Assembly: GCA_958295955.1 (NCBI GenBank)
Contig: OY282420.1
Coordinates: 2,246,435-2,310,434, forward strand
Direction of reading: 5' to 3'
DNA length: 64,000 bases
Origin: an uncultured Bryobacterales bacterium
Lineage (GTDB): Bacteria > Acidobacteriota > Terriglobia > Bryobacterales > UBA6623
Notes under the pieces: generated by a model
What the model saw: only the letters and a program-made list of their open reading frames with translations
Databases searched by the model: none
Told to the model about the DNA's origin: nothing
Part shown: positions 51,953 through 61,230 of the stretch, one piece after another
Numbering within the stretch: position 1 is the stretch's first letter
How the letters are laid out: each line of letters opens with the position of its first letter
Made by a program: the position numbers and the translations under genes

Positions 51953-53191
51953 ATGAATCGACGTTACTTTTTGTTTTCCCTGGGCGCGGCGAATCCTCTG
52001 CGGGCAGCCGCCCGCAAGCCGGTGAAAATCCGCCGTATCGTGCTGACGCCCATTCAGGGCCGCTTTCACAAATTCGTCACGGTGAACGCCTACGACAAGG
52101 CTCCGAAGGGGCATACCTACGACACGACGCTCGTGCGCATCCAGACCGACCAGGGCGTCGAAGGCGTGGGAACCATGAGCTACGGCCTTCCCGACGACGC
52201 CTTTCTCCGGGACATTCGGGCGCTCTTGGGTGCGGACCCGCTTGCGCTCTACGAAATGGAGAGCGGGCGGGTCGTCCGCCGCGCGGCGCCGCATGAGTCT
52301 CTGTTGCGCAAGTACAAGCACCTCGACAGCGGGCTGTTCGACCTGATCGGCAAGCTGCAAGGAGTCCCCTGCTGGAAGCTGCTCGGCGCTGCCGTGCGCG
52401 AAAAAATCGAGGTTTACGACGGCACGGCTCTTTTCAGCGATGTCTGGTTCCGCGACCGCGGCGTGCGCGCCGTAGTGGAAGAGGCCGAGGAAGCCGCGCG
52501 CATGGGTTATCTCGGAGTGAAGTTCAAGGTAGGCCGCGGTTGGCGCTGGATGGAAAAAGAAGACGGACTGCGGCGCGACATCGAAGTGATGCAGGCGGTG
52601 CGTCAAGCCGTCGGGCCGGAGTTCAAAATTCTCGCGGATGCGAACAACGGCTACGAAGGAGACTTCGAGCGGGCCTGGCGGTTTCTGCGGGAGACAAGCG
52701 GCGCGAACCTGTTCTGGATCGAGGAGATCTTTCGGGAGAACGTGGAAAATTACGCCCGGCTGCGCGAACGCATGGCGGAAGCCGGCCTCGCAACCTTGAT
52801 CGCCGATGGGGAATCCGTCAGGGATGTTGACGCCTTCGATCCCTATTTGCAGCCCCGCCGGCTCGTCGACGTGCTGCAGATGGATATCCGCCGCGGCGGG
52901 TTTGTCGCCATTCGGGAAATGGCGCGCCGCAGTCGGGCCGCCGGAGCGGTCTGCGTGCCGCATAACTGGGGCTCGCAGATCGGGTTGTTGATGGGGCTGC
53001 ACGTCGCCAAGGCGGTCGAAAACGTGACGTTCGCCGAAGACGACCGCTCCACCTGCGATGCGATCGTAGCCGAGGGCTACGCTTTCGCTAACGGCCGGTA
53101 CAGCGTTCCCGACGCCCCGGGACTGGGCATTCGGGTCAACGAGGAAGTTTACCGCCAAAAGTATCGGGACAAAGAGGTCGTGGCGGCGTAG
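51953..53191 (+). CDS. exported mandelate racemase/enolase-superfamily enzyme
   Basis: 412 residues from the ATG at 51953, with AAGGA about 10 bases before it; the ATG at 51944 is nearly on top of that site. A short RR-type signal (MNRRYFLFSLGAANPL) is followed by the enolase-superfamily fold: KFK catalytic lysines (GVKFKVGRG), metal ligands in LADANNG, WIEEIF and ADGES, and a His in VPHNWGSQ. Probably dehydrates or epimerises a sugar acid. Paralogue of the gene at 5411-6679, but with a KxK rather than a KxD motif, so the two should differ in reaction. A TATACT at 51910-51915 may be its -10 box. Confidence 0.9.
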   Translation: MNRRYFLFSLGAANPLRAAARKPVKIRRIVLTPIQGRFHKFVTVNAYDKAPKGHTYDTTLVRIQTDQGVEGVGTMSYGLPDDAFLRDIRALLGADPLALYEMESGRVVRRAAPHESLLRKYKHLDSGLFDLIGKLQGVPCWKLLGAAVREKIEVYDGTALFSDVWFRDRGVRAVVEEAEEAARMGYLGVKFKVGRGWRWMEKEDGLRRDIEVMQAVRQAVGPEFKILADANNGYEGDFERAWRFLRETSGANLFWIEEIFRENVENYARLRERMAEAGLATLIADGESVRDVDAFDPYLQPRRLVDVLQMDIRRGGFVAIREMARRSRAAGAVCVPHNWGSQIGLLMGLHVAKAVENVTFAEDDRSTCDAIVAEGYAFANGRYSVPDAPGLGIRVNEEVYRQKYRDKEVVAA

Positions 53192-53240
53192 CGCGGAGAC
53201 GGCGGGCGGTCTCGTTGCAGCCGGCATTGGACGCGGACGG

Positions 53241-53420
53241 CAACGCAAGAACGGCCTCAAGTTTTTCGACAGCATTACTAATGGCTGGATTGACTACGCG
53301 CACAATCTCGTTTTGGCGAAACTTTTTTCACATGCCCTTGTTTCGTCCGAGACCGGTCATATAACTGCACTTGACAAGGTCAAGGAAGACATCGCTCTAT
53401 TGAAGCAATCGAACGGTTGA
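53241..53420 (+). pseudogene. possible 3' remnant of an unknown gene
   Basis: The 298-base spacer 53192-53489 is clearly AT-richer than its surroundings. One frame encodes an orderly stretch: LKFFDSITNGWIDYAHNLVL, then AKLFSHALVSSETG and a charged KVKEDIALLKQSNG before TGA at 53418-53420. No start codon or ribosome site is found in frame. Composition unlike the neighbours and a protein-like C-terminus suggest the tail of a foreign gene. Family not recognised. Confidence 0.4.
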
Positions 53421-53489
53421 TCCAATCCACGGCAGCGCGATTATCGTCGCGCTGCGGGAACGCCCGGACAGTGAGAAGCGCAAGCGCCC

Positions 53490-55130
53490 CTACCGCTTGC
53501 GGTAGGGGATATCCGGCTCTTCCTTGGTGATGAACTCGAGCAGCGCCGGGCGGCCTTCTTTGGTGCAACGGATGCCGCGCTCGAGCGCCGGGCGAATGTC
53601 CCGCGGCTGCTCGACCCGTTCGCTGTAGGCGCCCAGCCCTTTGGCGACCTCGCTGTAATTGCCGCTGGTGAACCGCGTGCCGTACTTCGCCGACGCCTTC
53701 GGGATGTGGCGGTCGTAGTTGCCCATCGCCGAGTTGTTCAGCAGCACGGTGAGGATCGGAATCTGCTCGCGAACGGCCGTCTCGAGGTCCATGCCGACCA
53801 TGCCGAACGCCGTGTCGCCGCTGAAGTTCGCCACGAGCTTTTCCGGACAGGCCAGCTTGGCGCCCATCGCCGCGCCGAGCGAGAAGCCGAGTTGCGTCGA
53901 GTGCCCCCAGCCGATGTAGCCGCGCGGCGTCACCGACGCGTACAGCGGAACCAACTGATCGCGGGCCCCGCCCGACTCGTGCGTCACGATCGTTTCGGCC
54001 GCGTTCGTTGCGTCCATGAACTCCCTCATCACGCGGTACGGATTCAGCGGCGTCTCATTGGAAGTCTGCTTCGCAATCCAGCGCTCCAGCCAGGGCTTCT
54101 TGACCGCGGCGACGTATGCCTCTACCTCAGCCAACCCGGCGCGGCCCCGCCCGCCGGTCTGCGCGCGGATTTCCTCGGCGATCTGCGCCAGCACGAGCTT
54201 GGCGTCGCCGACCAGCCCCACGTCTGCCGCGCAGTCCTTGTTGATGTCCGCCGGGTCGTTCGTCGCGTGAACGATTCGCGGCGCCGCGGGAATCGCCGAG
54301 CCGAAAATCGTCTTGGTCAAGCTCGTGCCGATCGCCAGCAGCGCATCGCAGCGGCCCAGATAATCGGGAACCGGCGCGGCCTCTGAGAGCGACCCCGTGC
54401 CCAATGCCAGGGGGTGCGACTCGTCGAAAGCGCTCTTGCCCAGCAAAGTGGTCATCACCGGCGCCGCCAGCAACCGGGCGGCCGCGGTCAACTCGGCGCT
54501 CGCCCGCGCATAAAGCACGCCCTGCCCGCAGCGGATCATCGGCCGCTCGGCGGCGAGCAAAAGCTTGACCGCCTCGCGCACCGCGGCCGGGTCGGCGGCC
54601 GCGCGGAGCGGCGCCACCGGCCGGTAGTCGAGACCGCCCCGTAACTCGCCGAGCGCAATGTCGCGGGGAATCTCCACCAGCGCCGGCCCCGGCCGGCCGC
54701 TGCGCAGCGCGGTATAGGCCCGCCGCATGTGCTCTGAAACCGCATGCACGGTCGGAATGCGTGACGCATACTTGGTTACGCCGCGGAAATTTTCCACCGC
54801 GTCGAACGTGGGGTGGACGCCCGCGCGGTCCCGGCCGGGGTGCCCCGGCAGAAAAAGGATCGGACTCGAATCGGTCTTCGCCTGGGCGATGCCGGCGAAC
54901 CCGTTCTCTGCGCCGGCGCTGTCCTGAACGGAAACGACGCCGATTTTCTTGCCGCACGACGCTCTGGAAAAACCGTCGGCCATATTCTCGGCGACGCGCT
55001 CCTGACGCGCCACGATCGGGCGGATGTCCTCGTCGGCAAGGGCTTCCAGCAAAGGCGTCAAGGGGAAACAGAACACCTGCTCAACCCCTTCGAGCTTCAG
55101 AATGCGGGCAATGGCTTGGGCCCCGGTCAA
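53490..55130 (-). CDS. thiamine-pyrophosphate-dependent enzyme (acetolactate synthase-like)
   Basis: 546 residues with three TPP-enzyme domains. The activating glutamate is E44 in ARQERVAENMADG; the C-terminal cofactor motif starts GDTAFGMVGMDLETA and ends in LLNNSAMGNYD. The middle domain has LLAIGTSL. The family includes acetolactate synthase, oxalyl-CoA decarboxylase and benzoylformate decarboxylase; the motif ARQERV and TFDAVENF do not single one out. No ilvN/ilvH regulatory subunit is adjacent, so branched-chain synthesis is unlikely. It lies 12 bases downstream of ppdK, likely co-transcribed, and may use pyruvate. Confidence 0.88.
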   Translation of the reverse strand: MTGAQAIARILKLEGVEQVFCFPLTPLLEALADEDIRPIVARQERVAENMADGFSRASCGKKIGVVSVQDSAGAENGFAGIAQAKTDSSPILFLPGHPGRDRAGVHPTFDAVENFRGVTKYASRIPTVHAVSEHMRRAYTALRSGRPGPALVEIPRDIALGELRGGLDYRPVAPLRAAADPAAVREAVKLLLAAERPMIRCGQGVLYARASAELTAAARLLAAPVMTTLLGKSAFDESHPLALGTGSLSEAAPVPDYLGRCDALLAIGTSLTKTIFGSAIPAAPRIVHATNDPADINKDCAADVGLVGDAKLVLAQIAEEIRAQTGGRGRAGLAEVEAYVAAVKKPWLERWIAKQTSNETPLNPYRVMREFMDATNAAETIVTHESGGARDQLVPLYASVTPRGYIGWGHSTQLGFSLGAAMGAKLACPEKLVANFSGDTAFGMVGMDLETAVREQIPILTVLLNNSAMGNYDRHIPKASAKYGTRFTSGNYSEVAKGLGAYSERVEQPRDIRPALERGIRCTKEGRPALLEFITKEEPDIPYRKR

Positions 55131-55142
55131 GCGGAAGCTCCT

Positions 55143-57812
55143 TCAGGCGGTCGCCGACTCTGCCTCGATCGCCGTCCGCGCGGCCGCCAGCTTGGCGATG
55201 GGCACGCGGTAGGGCGAGCAACTGACGTAGTTTAGCCCCGCATTGACGCAAAACGCCACCGACTTCGGATCGCCGCCGTGCTCGCCGCAGATGCCGACCT
55301 CGATATCGGGCCGCGTCTTGCGCCCCTTCTCCAGCGCGATCTCGATCAACCGGCCCACGCCGGAAGCGTCCAGCACCTGAAACGGATCTTCCTGCATGAT
55401 GCCCTTGTCCAGGTAATCGCCGATGAACGCCCCGGAGTCGTCGCGGCTGAAGCCGAACGTCGTCTGCGTCAAATCGTTCGTTCCGAAGCTGAAGAACTCG
55501 GCATGCCGGGCGACCTCGTCGGCCGTCAGCGCCCCGCGCGGCACCTCGATCATCGTGCCGACCATGTATTTTACGCGCCGGCCTTGAGCCGCGAACACCG
55601 CCTCGGCGGTATCCGTCACGATCTTCTTCTGGTTCTCGAGCTCCTTATGATTGCCGACCAGGGGAATCATGACCTCGGGAATCACCTCGACGCCTTTCTT
55701 GGCGCACTGCACGGCGGCCTCGAAGATCGCCTGCGCCTGCATCTGCGTGATTTCGGGGAAGGTGATGCCCAGCCGGCAGCCGCGGTGGCCGAGCATCGGA
55801 TTGAACTCGTGCAATTCTTCCACGCGCTCCAGCAGATCGGCAATCTCCTTCTGCTTTCCGTTGTCTTCGCCCGCGGCGCGCAACTCGGCGAGTTGCACCA
55901 TGAGTTCCTCGCGCTTGGGCAGGAACTCGTGCAGCGGCGGGTCGAGAGTGCGCACGATCACCGGATAGCCGTCCATCGTCTCGAACAGCGCCGCGAAGTC
56001 CTCGCGCTGCATCGGCAGCAGTTGCCGCAGCGCGGCCTTGCGCGTTGTCTCGTCCTGGGCCAGGATCATCTGCCGGACATGGTCGATGCGCCCATCCTCG
56101 AAGAACATGTGCTCGGTGCGGCACAGCCCGATTCCTTCCGCGCCGAACTTGCGCGCCGCGGCGGCGTCGCGCGGCGTCTCCGCGTTGGTGCGCACGCCGA
56201 CCGTGCGGTAGCGGTTGACGTACTCCATGAACTGCGCGAACTCGCCGGAACTCGGATCGGGGTCGATCGTCACGGCCTGCCCGGCAAACACTTCGCCGGT
56301 CGAACCGTCGATCGAAATCCAGTCGCCTTCCTTGAGCACGGCGCCCTTGCAGCCGACCGTGCCGCTCTTGTGGTTGACGTTCAACTCGCCGGCGCCGGCA
56401 ACGCACGGAGCGCCCATGCCGCGGGCAACCACGGCCGCGTGCGAGGTCATGCCGCCGCGCGAGGTGAGAATGCCTTTCGCGGCCTCCATGCCGTGGATGT
56501 CCTCCGGCGTCGTCTCGGCGCGGACCAAAACAACGGGATTGCCCTTTGCGGCTTCGGCTACGGCGTGGTCCGCGCTGAAAACGATGCGGCCCACGGCGGC
56601 GCCGGGCGATGCGGGCAGCCCCACGGTGAGCGTCTTCAGCGCGCTCTTCGAGCCGGGTTCGATGACCGGGTGCAAAAGCTGGTCCAGATGCTGCGGCTCG
56701 ACGCGCGTCACGGCTTCTTTCGGAGTGATCAGCCCCTCCTCGACCATGTCCACGGCAAACTTGACTGCCGCCGCGCCGGCCCGTTTCCCGTTGCGCGTCT
56801 GCAGCATGTAGAGCTTGCTCTCTTCGACGGTGAACTCGAAGTCCTGCACGTCGCGGTAGTGCTGCTCGAGCCGCGCCGTGATTTCCCGCAGCTCGTTGTA
56901 GGCCGCCGGAAGAACGCCCTCCAATTCCGCAATCGGGCGCGGAGTGCGAATGCCCGCGACCACGTCCTCGCCCTGGGCATTGACCAGAAACTCGCCGTAA
57001 AAGACCTTCTTGCCGGTCGCGGGGTCGCGGGTGAAGCCGACGCCCGTGGCCGACGTTTCGCCCAGGTTGCCGAAAACCATCGCCTGCACGTTGACCGCGG
57101 TGCCGAGGTCGTGCGGGATGTCGTTCATCTTGCGGTAGTGGTTCGCGCGCGGGTTGTCCCAGGAGCGGAAGACCGCGTCGCGCGCCGCCTTGAGCTGCTC
57201 GTGGGCGTCCTGCGGGAAGTCGCTGCCGAGGCGCTTCCTGTAGTGCGCCTGGAACGCCTCGACCACTTCGGCAAGCTGACCGGCGGTGAGATCCATGTCG
57301 TTCTCGGCCCCGTGCCGGTGCTTGATTTCTTCGAGGATTTCTTCGAATTCGCTTTTCGAGACTTCCATCACCACGTCGGCGAACATCATGATGAAGCGGC
57401 GGTAGCAATCCAGCGCGAACTCCCGTTTGCCGCTGAGCGCGGCAAGGCCCTCGACCGCCTCGTCGTTGAGACCCAGGTTGAGAATCGTATCCATCATCCC
57501 GGGCATCGAAAACTTTGAGCCCGAGCGCACCGAGAGCAGCAGCGGGTTCTTTGCGTCGCCGAGCTTCTTGCCCATGTCGTTTTCCAGCCGCGCCAGCGCT
57601 TCCGCCATCTGCTCCTCGACGTCGTCGGGAACCTTGTTTCCACCCGCGAGGTACATGTTGCAGACCTGCGTCGAAACCGTAAATCCCGGCGGTACGGGCG
57701 CCCCGGCCAGCGCCATCTCGGCAAGGTTCGCGCCCTTGCCGCCGAGAGTGTCGCGCATGCTCCGATCGCCTTCGGTTTTCGAACCGCCGAATGAGTAAAC
57801 CTGCTTTGCCAT
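55143..57812 (-). CDS. ppdK: pyruvate, phosphate dikinase
   Basis: 889 residues, the canonical length. The N-terminal ATP-grasp domain starts VYSFGGSKTEGD and LGGKGANLAEM; the swivelling domain has the phospho-accepting H458 in RGGMTSHAAVV; the C-terminal PEP/pyruvate barrel ends with GICGEHGGDP and the active-site CSPYRVP. Interconverts pyruvate and PEP using ATP and phosphate, for gluconeogenesis or PPi-linked glycolysis. First gene of a two-gene unit with the TPP enzyme. Confidence 0.97.
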   Translation of the reverse strand: MAKQVYSFGGSKTEGDRSMRDTLGGKGANLAEMALAGAPVPPGFTVSTQVCNMYLAGGNKVPDDVEEQMAEALARLENDMGKKLGDAKNPLLLSVRSGSKFSMPGMMDTILNLGLNDEAVEGLAALSGKREFALDCYRRFIMMFADVVMEVSKSEFEEILEEIKHRHGAENDMDLTAGQLAEVVEAFQAHYRKRLGSDFPQDAHEQLKAARDAVFRSWDNPRANHYRKMNDIPHDLGTAVNVQAMVFGNLGETSATGVGFTRDPATGKKVFYGEFLVNAQGEDVVAGIRTPRPIAELEGVLPAAYNELREITARLEQHYRDVQDFEFTVEESKLYMLQTRNGKRAGAAAVKFAVDMVEEGLITPKEAVTRVEPQHLDQLLHPVIEPGSKSALKTLTVGLPASPGAAVGRIVFSADHAVAEAAKGNPVVLVRAETTPEDIHGMEAAKGILTSRGGMTSHAAVVARGMGAPCVAGAGELNVNHKSGTVGCKGAVLKEGDWISIDGSTGEVFAGQAVTIDPDPSSGEFAQFMEYVNRYRTVGVRTNAETPRDAAAARKFGAEGIGLCRTEHMFFEDGRIDHVRQMILAQDETTRKAALRQLLPMQREDFAALFETMDGYPVIVRTLDPPLHEFLPKREELMVQLAELRAAGEDNGKQKEIADLLERVEELHEFNPMLGHRGCRLGITFPEITQMQAQAIFEAAVQCAKKGVEVIPEVMIPLVGNHKELENQKKIVTDTAEAVFAAQGRRVKYMVGTMIEVPRGALTADEVARHAEFFSFGTNDLTQTTFGFSRDDSGAFIGDYLDKGIMQEDPFQVLDASGVGRLIEIALEKGRKTRPDIEVGICGEHGGDPKSVAFCVNAGLNYVSCSPYRVPIAKLAAARTAIEAESATA

Positions 57813-57972
57813 TCTTCTTCCCTATCCTTCTTGTCCGCTGATCGTTCCGCGATCGAGGCTTGGGGCGCCGGCCGCTGCACGCATTCAAGGCGAATCTTCG
57901 AGCCGGAGCGCTTGGGCGGAGCGGGATGTTGCCCCCGCCCCCAACCTCGTGGAACCGAACTTCTATCTTAAC

Positions 57973-58020
57973 AGCGGATAGCGGATAGTGAATAGTGGGC
58001 CGGCGAAGCCGTTGCCGGCG
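57973..58020. repeat. palindromic intergenic element, copy F
   Basis: Three 7-base units GGATAGC-GGATAGT-GAATAGT, then GGGCCGGCGAAGCC and GTTGCCGGCG. Related to copy C with one extra unit and a weaker right arm. It occupies the divergent spacer 57813-58029 between ppdK and rsmD; the rest of that spacer shows no recognisable site. Confidence 0.55.
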
Positions 58021-58029
58021 CCCTTTCCC

Positions 58030-58560
58030 ATGCGCGTCATCGCCGGAAAATACCGCCGCCGCAAGCTCGCCTCTCTCGACGGGAGCGCGACCCGGCCCAT
58101 GCCCGACCGCATGCGCGAAGCCCTCTTCAACATCCTGCAGGGCCGTATCGCCGGCCGCGCCGTCGCCGACTTGTTCGCCGGCACGGGCGCAGTCGGCATC
58201 GAGGCGCTCAGCCGCGGCGCCGGCCGGGCCGTCTTCGTCGAGAGCAACCCCGCAGCCGCGGGCGTTATCCGCAAAAACTTGGCGAGCGTAGGAGCGGAAG
58301 CGGACGCCGAGGTGCTCGCGGCGCCGGTCGAGCGCGTCCTGCCCGCAATCGCGGCCGACATTTATTTCGTCACGCCGCCCTATTCCGCCGTCCGGGCCTA
58401 CGCGGACACGTTGGCCGCTCTCGCCGAAAAAGAGCACGACACGGTTGCCGCGCAACATGCCCGCTCGCTGGAGTTGGCCGAAGCCTACGGCGCCATGCGC
58501 AAGTTCCGCGCGATCGACTTCGGTTCGAATCGGCTGTCGCTGTACCGCCGCGCCGGCTGA
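58030..58560 (+). CDS. rsmD: 16S rRNA m2G966 methyltransferase (RsmD family) with altered catalytic motif
   Basis: 176 residues from the ATG at 58030, the normal RsmD start (MRVIAGKYRRRKL). The SAM motif DLFAGTGAVGIEALSRGA is at 47-64 and ESNPAA follows. The catalytic motif IV, almost always DPPY in RsmD, reads T115-P-P-Y118 in DIYFVTPPYSA. RsmD methylates G966 of 16S rRNA. The Asp to Thr change may weaken or abolish activity, although the fold looks intact. Divergent from ppdK and convergent with bioA. Confidence 0.88.
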   Translation: MRVIAGKYRRRKLASLDGSATRPMPDRMREALFNILQGRIAGRAVADLFAGTGAVGIEALSRGAGRAVFVESNPAAAGVIRKNLASVGAEADAEVLAAPVERVLPAIAADIYFVTPPYSAVRAYADTLAALAEKEHDTVAAQHARSLELAEAYGAMRKFRAIDFGSNRLSLYRRAG

Positions 58561-58567
58561 CCGGCGC

Positions 58568-59893
58568 CTATGCCCGACGCGCGAACGTTTCCTCGAGGAC
58601 TTCGTCGATTTGGCCCAGCGCCCAAGCCGTCTCGTCGTCGGTAATCGCATACGGCGGCATGAAGTAAAGCACGTTGCCCAGCGGCCTCAGCAACAAACCT
58701 CTATCGAGAAACGCCCGCGCCAGCCGGGGGCCGACGTCGGCCAGATATCCCGATTCGCTCTCCGCCAGTTCCAAAATGCCGACGCCGCCGATCTGGCGCA
58801 CGTCTTGCACATAGGGGCGGCCGACATACTGCAGCAACGCCCCGCGCACCTGCGCTTCGAGCCGGCGGATGCGCTCGAGGACTCCTTCTTCGGCGAAGAT
58901 GTTCAGCCCTTCGAGCGCCACCGCGCAACCGAGCGGGTTCGCCGTGAAAGAGTGTCCGTGAAAAAACGTTTTGCGGCGGTCGTCGCTCCAGAACGCGGCG
59001 TACACGTCTTCGGCGGCGACCGTCACCGAGAGCGGCAGATAGCCGGCCGTCAACCCCTTCGAGAAGCAGGCGATATCCGGTATGACGGGGCCGTGCTCGC
59101 AGGCGAACATGCGGCCCGTGCGCCCGAACCCGGTGAGCACTTCGTCGGCAATCAACAATAGGTCGTGGCGGTCGCAAAGCGCCCGCAGCTTGCGCAGAAA
59201 TTCGGCCTTCCAAACGAGCATGCCGCCCACCGCTTGCAGCATCGGCTCCACGATAATGCCCGCGATTTCGTTGCCCCGTTCTTCGAGCAGCGCTTCCAGA
59301 GCGGCAAGAGGCTCGCGCGCCGCGCCGTCGTTCGCCGGATCCAACGACGCGCGGTAATCCGCCGGCGCGCTCACCCGCTCGACTTGGAACAGCAGCGGCG
59401 CATACGACGCAGTGAAAAGCGAATCGTGGCTTACCGACATCGCTCCGACGGTATCGCCGTGATAGGCATTTTCGAAAGCGATGAAAGTCCGCCGCCGGTC
59501 GTCGCCGCGGTTGGTCCAATACTGGTAGGCCATCTTCAGCGCCACCTCGACCGCCGTCGAGCCGTTGTCGGAATAAAACACCCGATTCAGCCGTTCGGGC
59601 AGCAGCGCGCACAGCCGTTCCGCCAACTCCACCGCCGGCGGATGCGTACACCCGGCGAAGATCACGTGCTCCAACGTCTCGGCCTGAAGCCGCAGCGCGC
59701 GATTGATCCGCGGGTTGCTGTGGCCGTGAACGTTCACCCACCACGAGGAGATGCCGTCCAGCAACCGCCGGCCGTCCTCGGTAAACAGATAGACTCCGTC
59801 GGCGCGCACGATAGGCAGCGGATCGGGCGCGGTCTTCATTTGCGTGAACGGGTGCCAAAGATGCGCGCGGTCGCGCTCGACTAACGTGGCCAT
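58568..59893 (-). CDS. bioA: adenosylmethionine-8-amino-7-oxononanoate aminotransferase
   Basis: 441 residues, class III aminotransferase. BioA-type start HLWHPFTQMKTA and ISSWWVNVHGHSNP, PLP phosphate-binding GSTAVEVALKMAYQYW, DEVLTGFGRTG with the ring-binding Asp, and the Schiff-base lysine in SKGLTAGYLPLS. Transfers an amino group from S-adenosylmethionine in biotin synthesis. No other bio gene is in the window. Divergent from the M24 peptidase across 38 bases. Confidence 0.95.
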   Translation of the reverse strand: MATLVERDRAHLWHPFTQMKTAPDPLPIVRADGVYLFTEDGRRLLDGISSWWVNVHGHSNPRINRALRLQAETLEHVIFAGCTHPPAVELAERLCALLPERLNRVFYSDNGSTAVEVALKMAYQYWTNRGDDRRRTFIAFENAYHGDTVGAMSVSHDSLFTASYAPLLFQVERVSAPADYRASLDPANDGAAREPLAALEALLEERGNEIAGIIVEPMLQAVGGMLVWKAEFLRKLRALCDRHDLLLIADEVLTGFGRTGRMFACEHGPVIPDIACFSKGLTAGYLPLSVTVAAEDVYAAFWSDDRRKTFFHGHSFTANPLGCAVALEGLNIFAEEGVLERIRRLEAQVRGALLQYVGRPYVQDVRQIGGVGILELAESESGYLADVGPRLARAFLDRGLLLRPLGNVLYFMPPYAITDDETAWALGQIDEVLEETFARRA

Positions 59894-59931
59894 CGGCTTT
59901 CAGGTTAACCGACGCGCTAATCTGAAACGCA

Positions 59932-61215
59932 ATGCCCCTACTGCGCGTTTTGATGTTTTCGGCGGCGGCCTGCGCGCTGTTCGGCGCCGGCCCCGCCGTC
60001 GACCCCGCCCTGCTGCGGCAGCGCATCGACGAGTTGCTTCCCGCGGCGATGGAAACCCACGATGTCGATCTCTGGCTGGTCTTCACCCGCGAGGAAGCCA
60101 AAGACCCACTGGCCGCCGATCTCGCCGGCGGCTCGGCGGTAGCGCGCATGGCCTTGCTCTTCGCGCGAACCGCCGGCGGCCTGCGTAAAACCGCCGTCGC
60201 CGCCAGTTACGATGTCACGCCGCTGCAGGAAAGCGGCATCTACGACGCAATCGTCGGTTACAAAAGCGAGGGCGTCAAACCGCATTTGCAACGCGCGGTC
60301 GAAGAGTTGGACCCCGCGCGGATCGCCGTCAATACCTCCCGCGACATGCCGGTCGCCGACGGCCTGACCGCCGGCATGAGGGCCTACCTGGTGGAAACGC
60401 TGGGGCCGCGGTACGCCGCAAGATTCGTCTCGTCCGAGCCGTTGGTCGCGTCGTTCCGCGGGCGGCGGCTGCCCGCCGAGGTCGCCATCCTGCGCGAAGC
60501 CGCGCTCTACACCGACAAGATCATCCGCGAATCGCTCTCGGCGCAAGTAATCCGGCCCGGCCGGACGACCGAGAACGACGTCGCCGACTATCTCAAGCGC
60601 AAGACCGCGGAAATCGGCGCCTCGGTTCCCTTCATCAGCGTCGTTGCCGGACCCGCCCGCGGCCACGCCGAGCCCGGCGCCCGCGTCATCGGCGAAGGCG
60701 ATCTCGTGCGCATCGACTTCGGCATTGCCTACAAAGGCTATGCGACCGACATTCAGCGCACGGCCTACGTCCTGCGCGCCAACGAGCGACAGCCGCCCGC
60801 CGAGGTGCGAAAAATGTGGGCCGTCGCCCGCCTCGCCGCCGACCGCCAGATCGCCGCGATGAAGCCCGGCGTCTCCGGCAACGCAATCGACGCCATCGGC
60901 CGCGGAACGTTAACCGCAGCCGGGTACGACGAACCCCCGCACGGCACCGGCCACGCGATCGGCTTCGCCGTCCACGACGTGGGTCCGCTGCTCGGACCCG
61001 ATTGGCCGGAACGCTACGGATCGACGGTCTTTCTCAAAATGGAAATCGGCCAGACTTTCGCCGTCGAGCCGATACTCTACGCCCGCTACGAACCCTCCGG
61101 CGGCGAAATCCATATCGGTTTGGAGGAAGATGTCGTCATCGCTGCGGACGGCGCCGAGCGCCTCCATCCGCGTCAGGACGAGTTGATACTCATCGCCCCG
61201 CCGCCCGCGCCATAG
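59932..61215 (+). CDS. exported M24-family metallopeptidase (Xaa-Pro aminopeptidase-like)
   Basis: 427 residues with a signal peptide (about 1-18, ending LFGAGP). N-terminal creatinase-like domain, then a pita-bread domain from about 185. The five metal ligands can be seen: two Asp in RIDFGIAYKGYATDIQ, His in HGTGHAIGF, Glu in AVEPILY and Glu in GLEEDVVI. It removes N-terminal residues ahead of proline, or acts as a related peptidase, in the periplasm. Convergent with the anti-sigma gene, 15 bases apart. Confidence 0.92.
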   Translation: MPLLRVLMFSAAACALFGAGPAVDPALLRQRIDELLPAAMETHDVDLWLVFTREEAKDPLAADLAGGSAVARMALLFARTAGGLRKTAVAASYDVTPLQESGIYDAIVGYKSEGVKPHLQRAVEELDPARIAVNTSRDMPVADGLTAGMRAYLVETLGPRYAARFVSSEPLVASFRGRRLPAEVAILREAALYTDKIIRESLSAQVIRPGRTTENDVADYLKRKTAEIGASVPFISVVAGPARGHAEPGARVIGEGDLVRIDFGIAYKGYATDIQRTAYVLRANERQPPAEVRKMWAVARLAADRQIAAMKPGVSGNAIDAIGRGTLTAAGYDEPPHGTGHAIGFAVHDVGPLLGPDWPERYGSTVFLKMEIGQTFAVEPILYARYEPSGGEIHIGLEEDVVIAADGAERLHPRQDELILIAPPPAP

Positions 61216-61230
61216 CCCCGCGGCAGCGGG

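Noticed and set aside
53371-53400. Promoter with TTGACA in the AT-richer spacer
   Set aside because: No acceptable -10 box at 16-18 bases, and the hexamer lies inside the remnant reading frame.
55278-57518. 746-codon plus-strand frame opposite ppdK
   Set aside because: Shadow of a fully conserved pyruvate phosphate dikinase gene; the translation has no family features.
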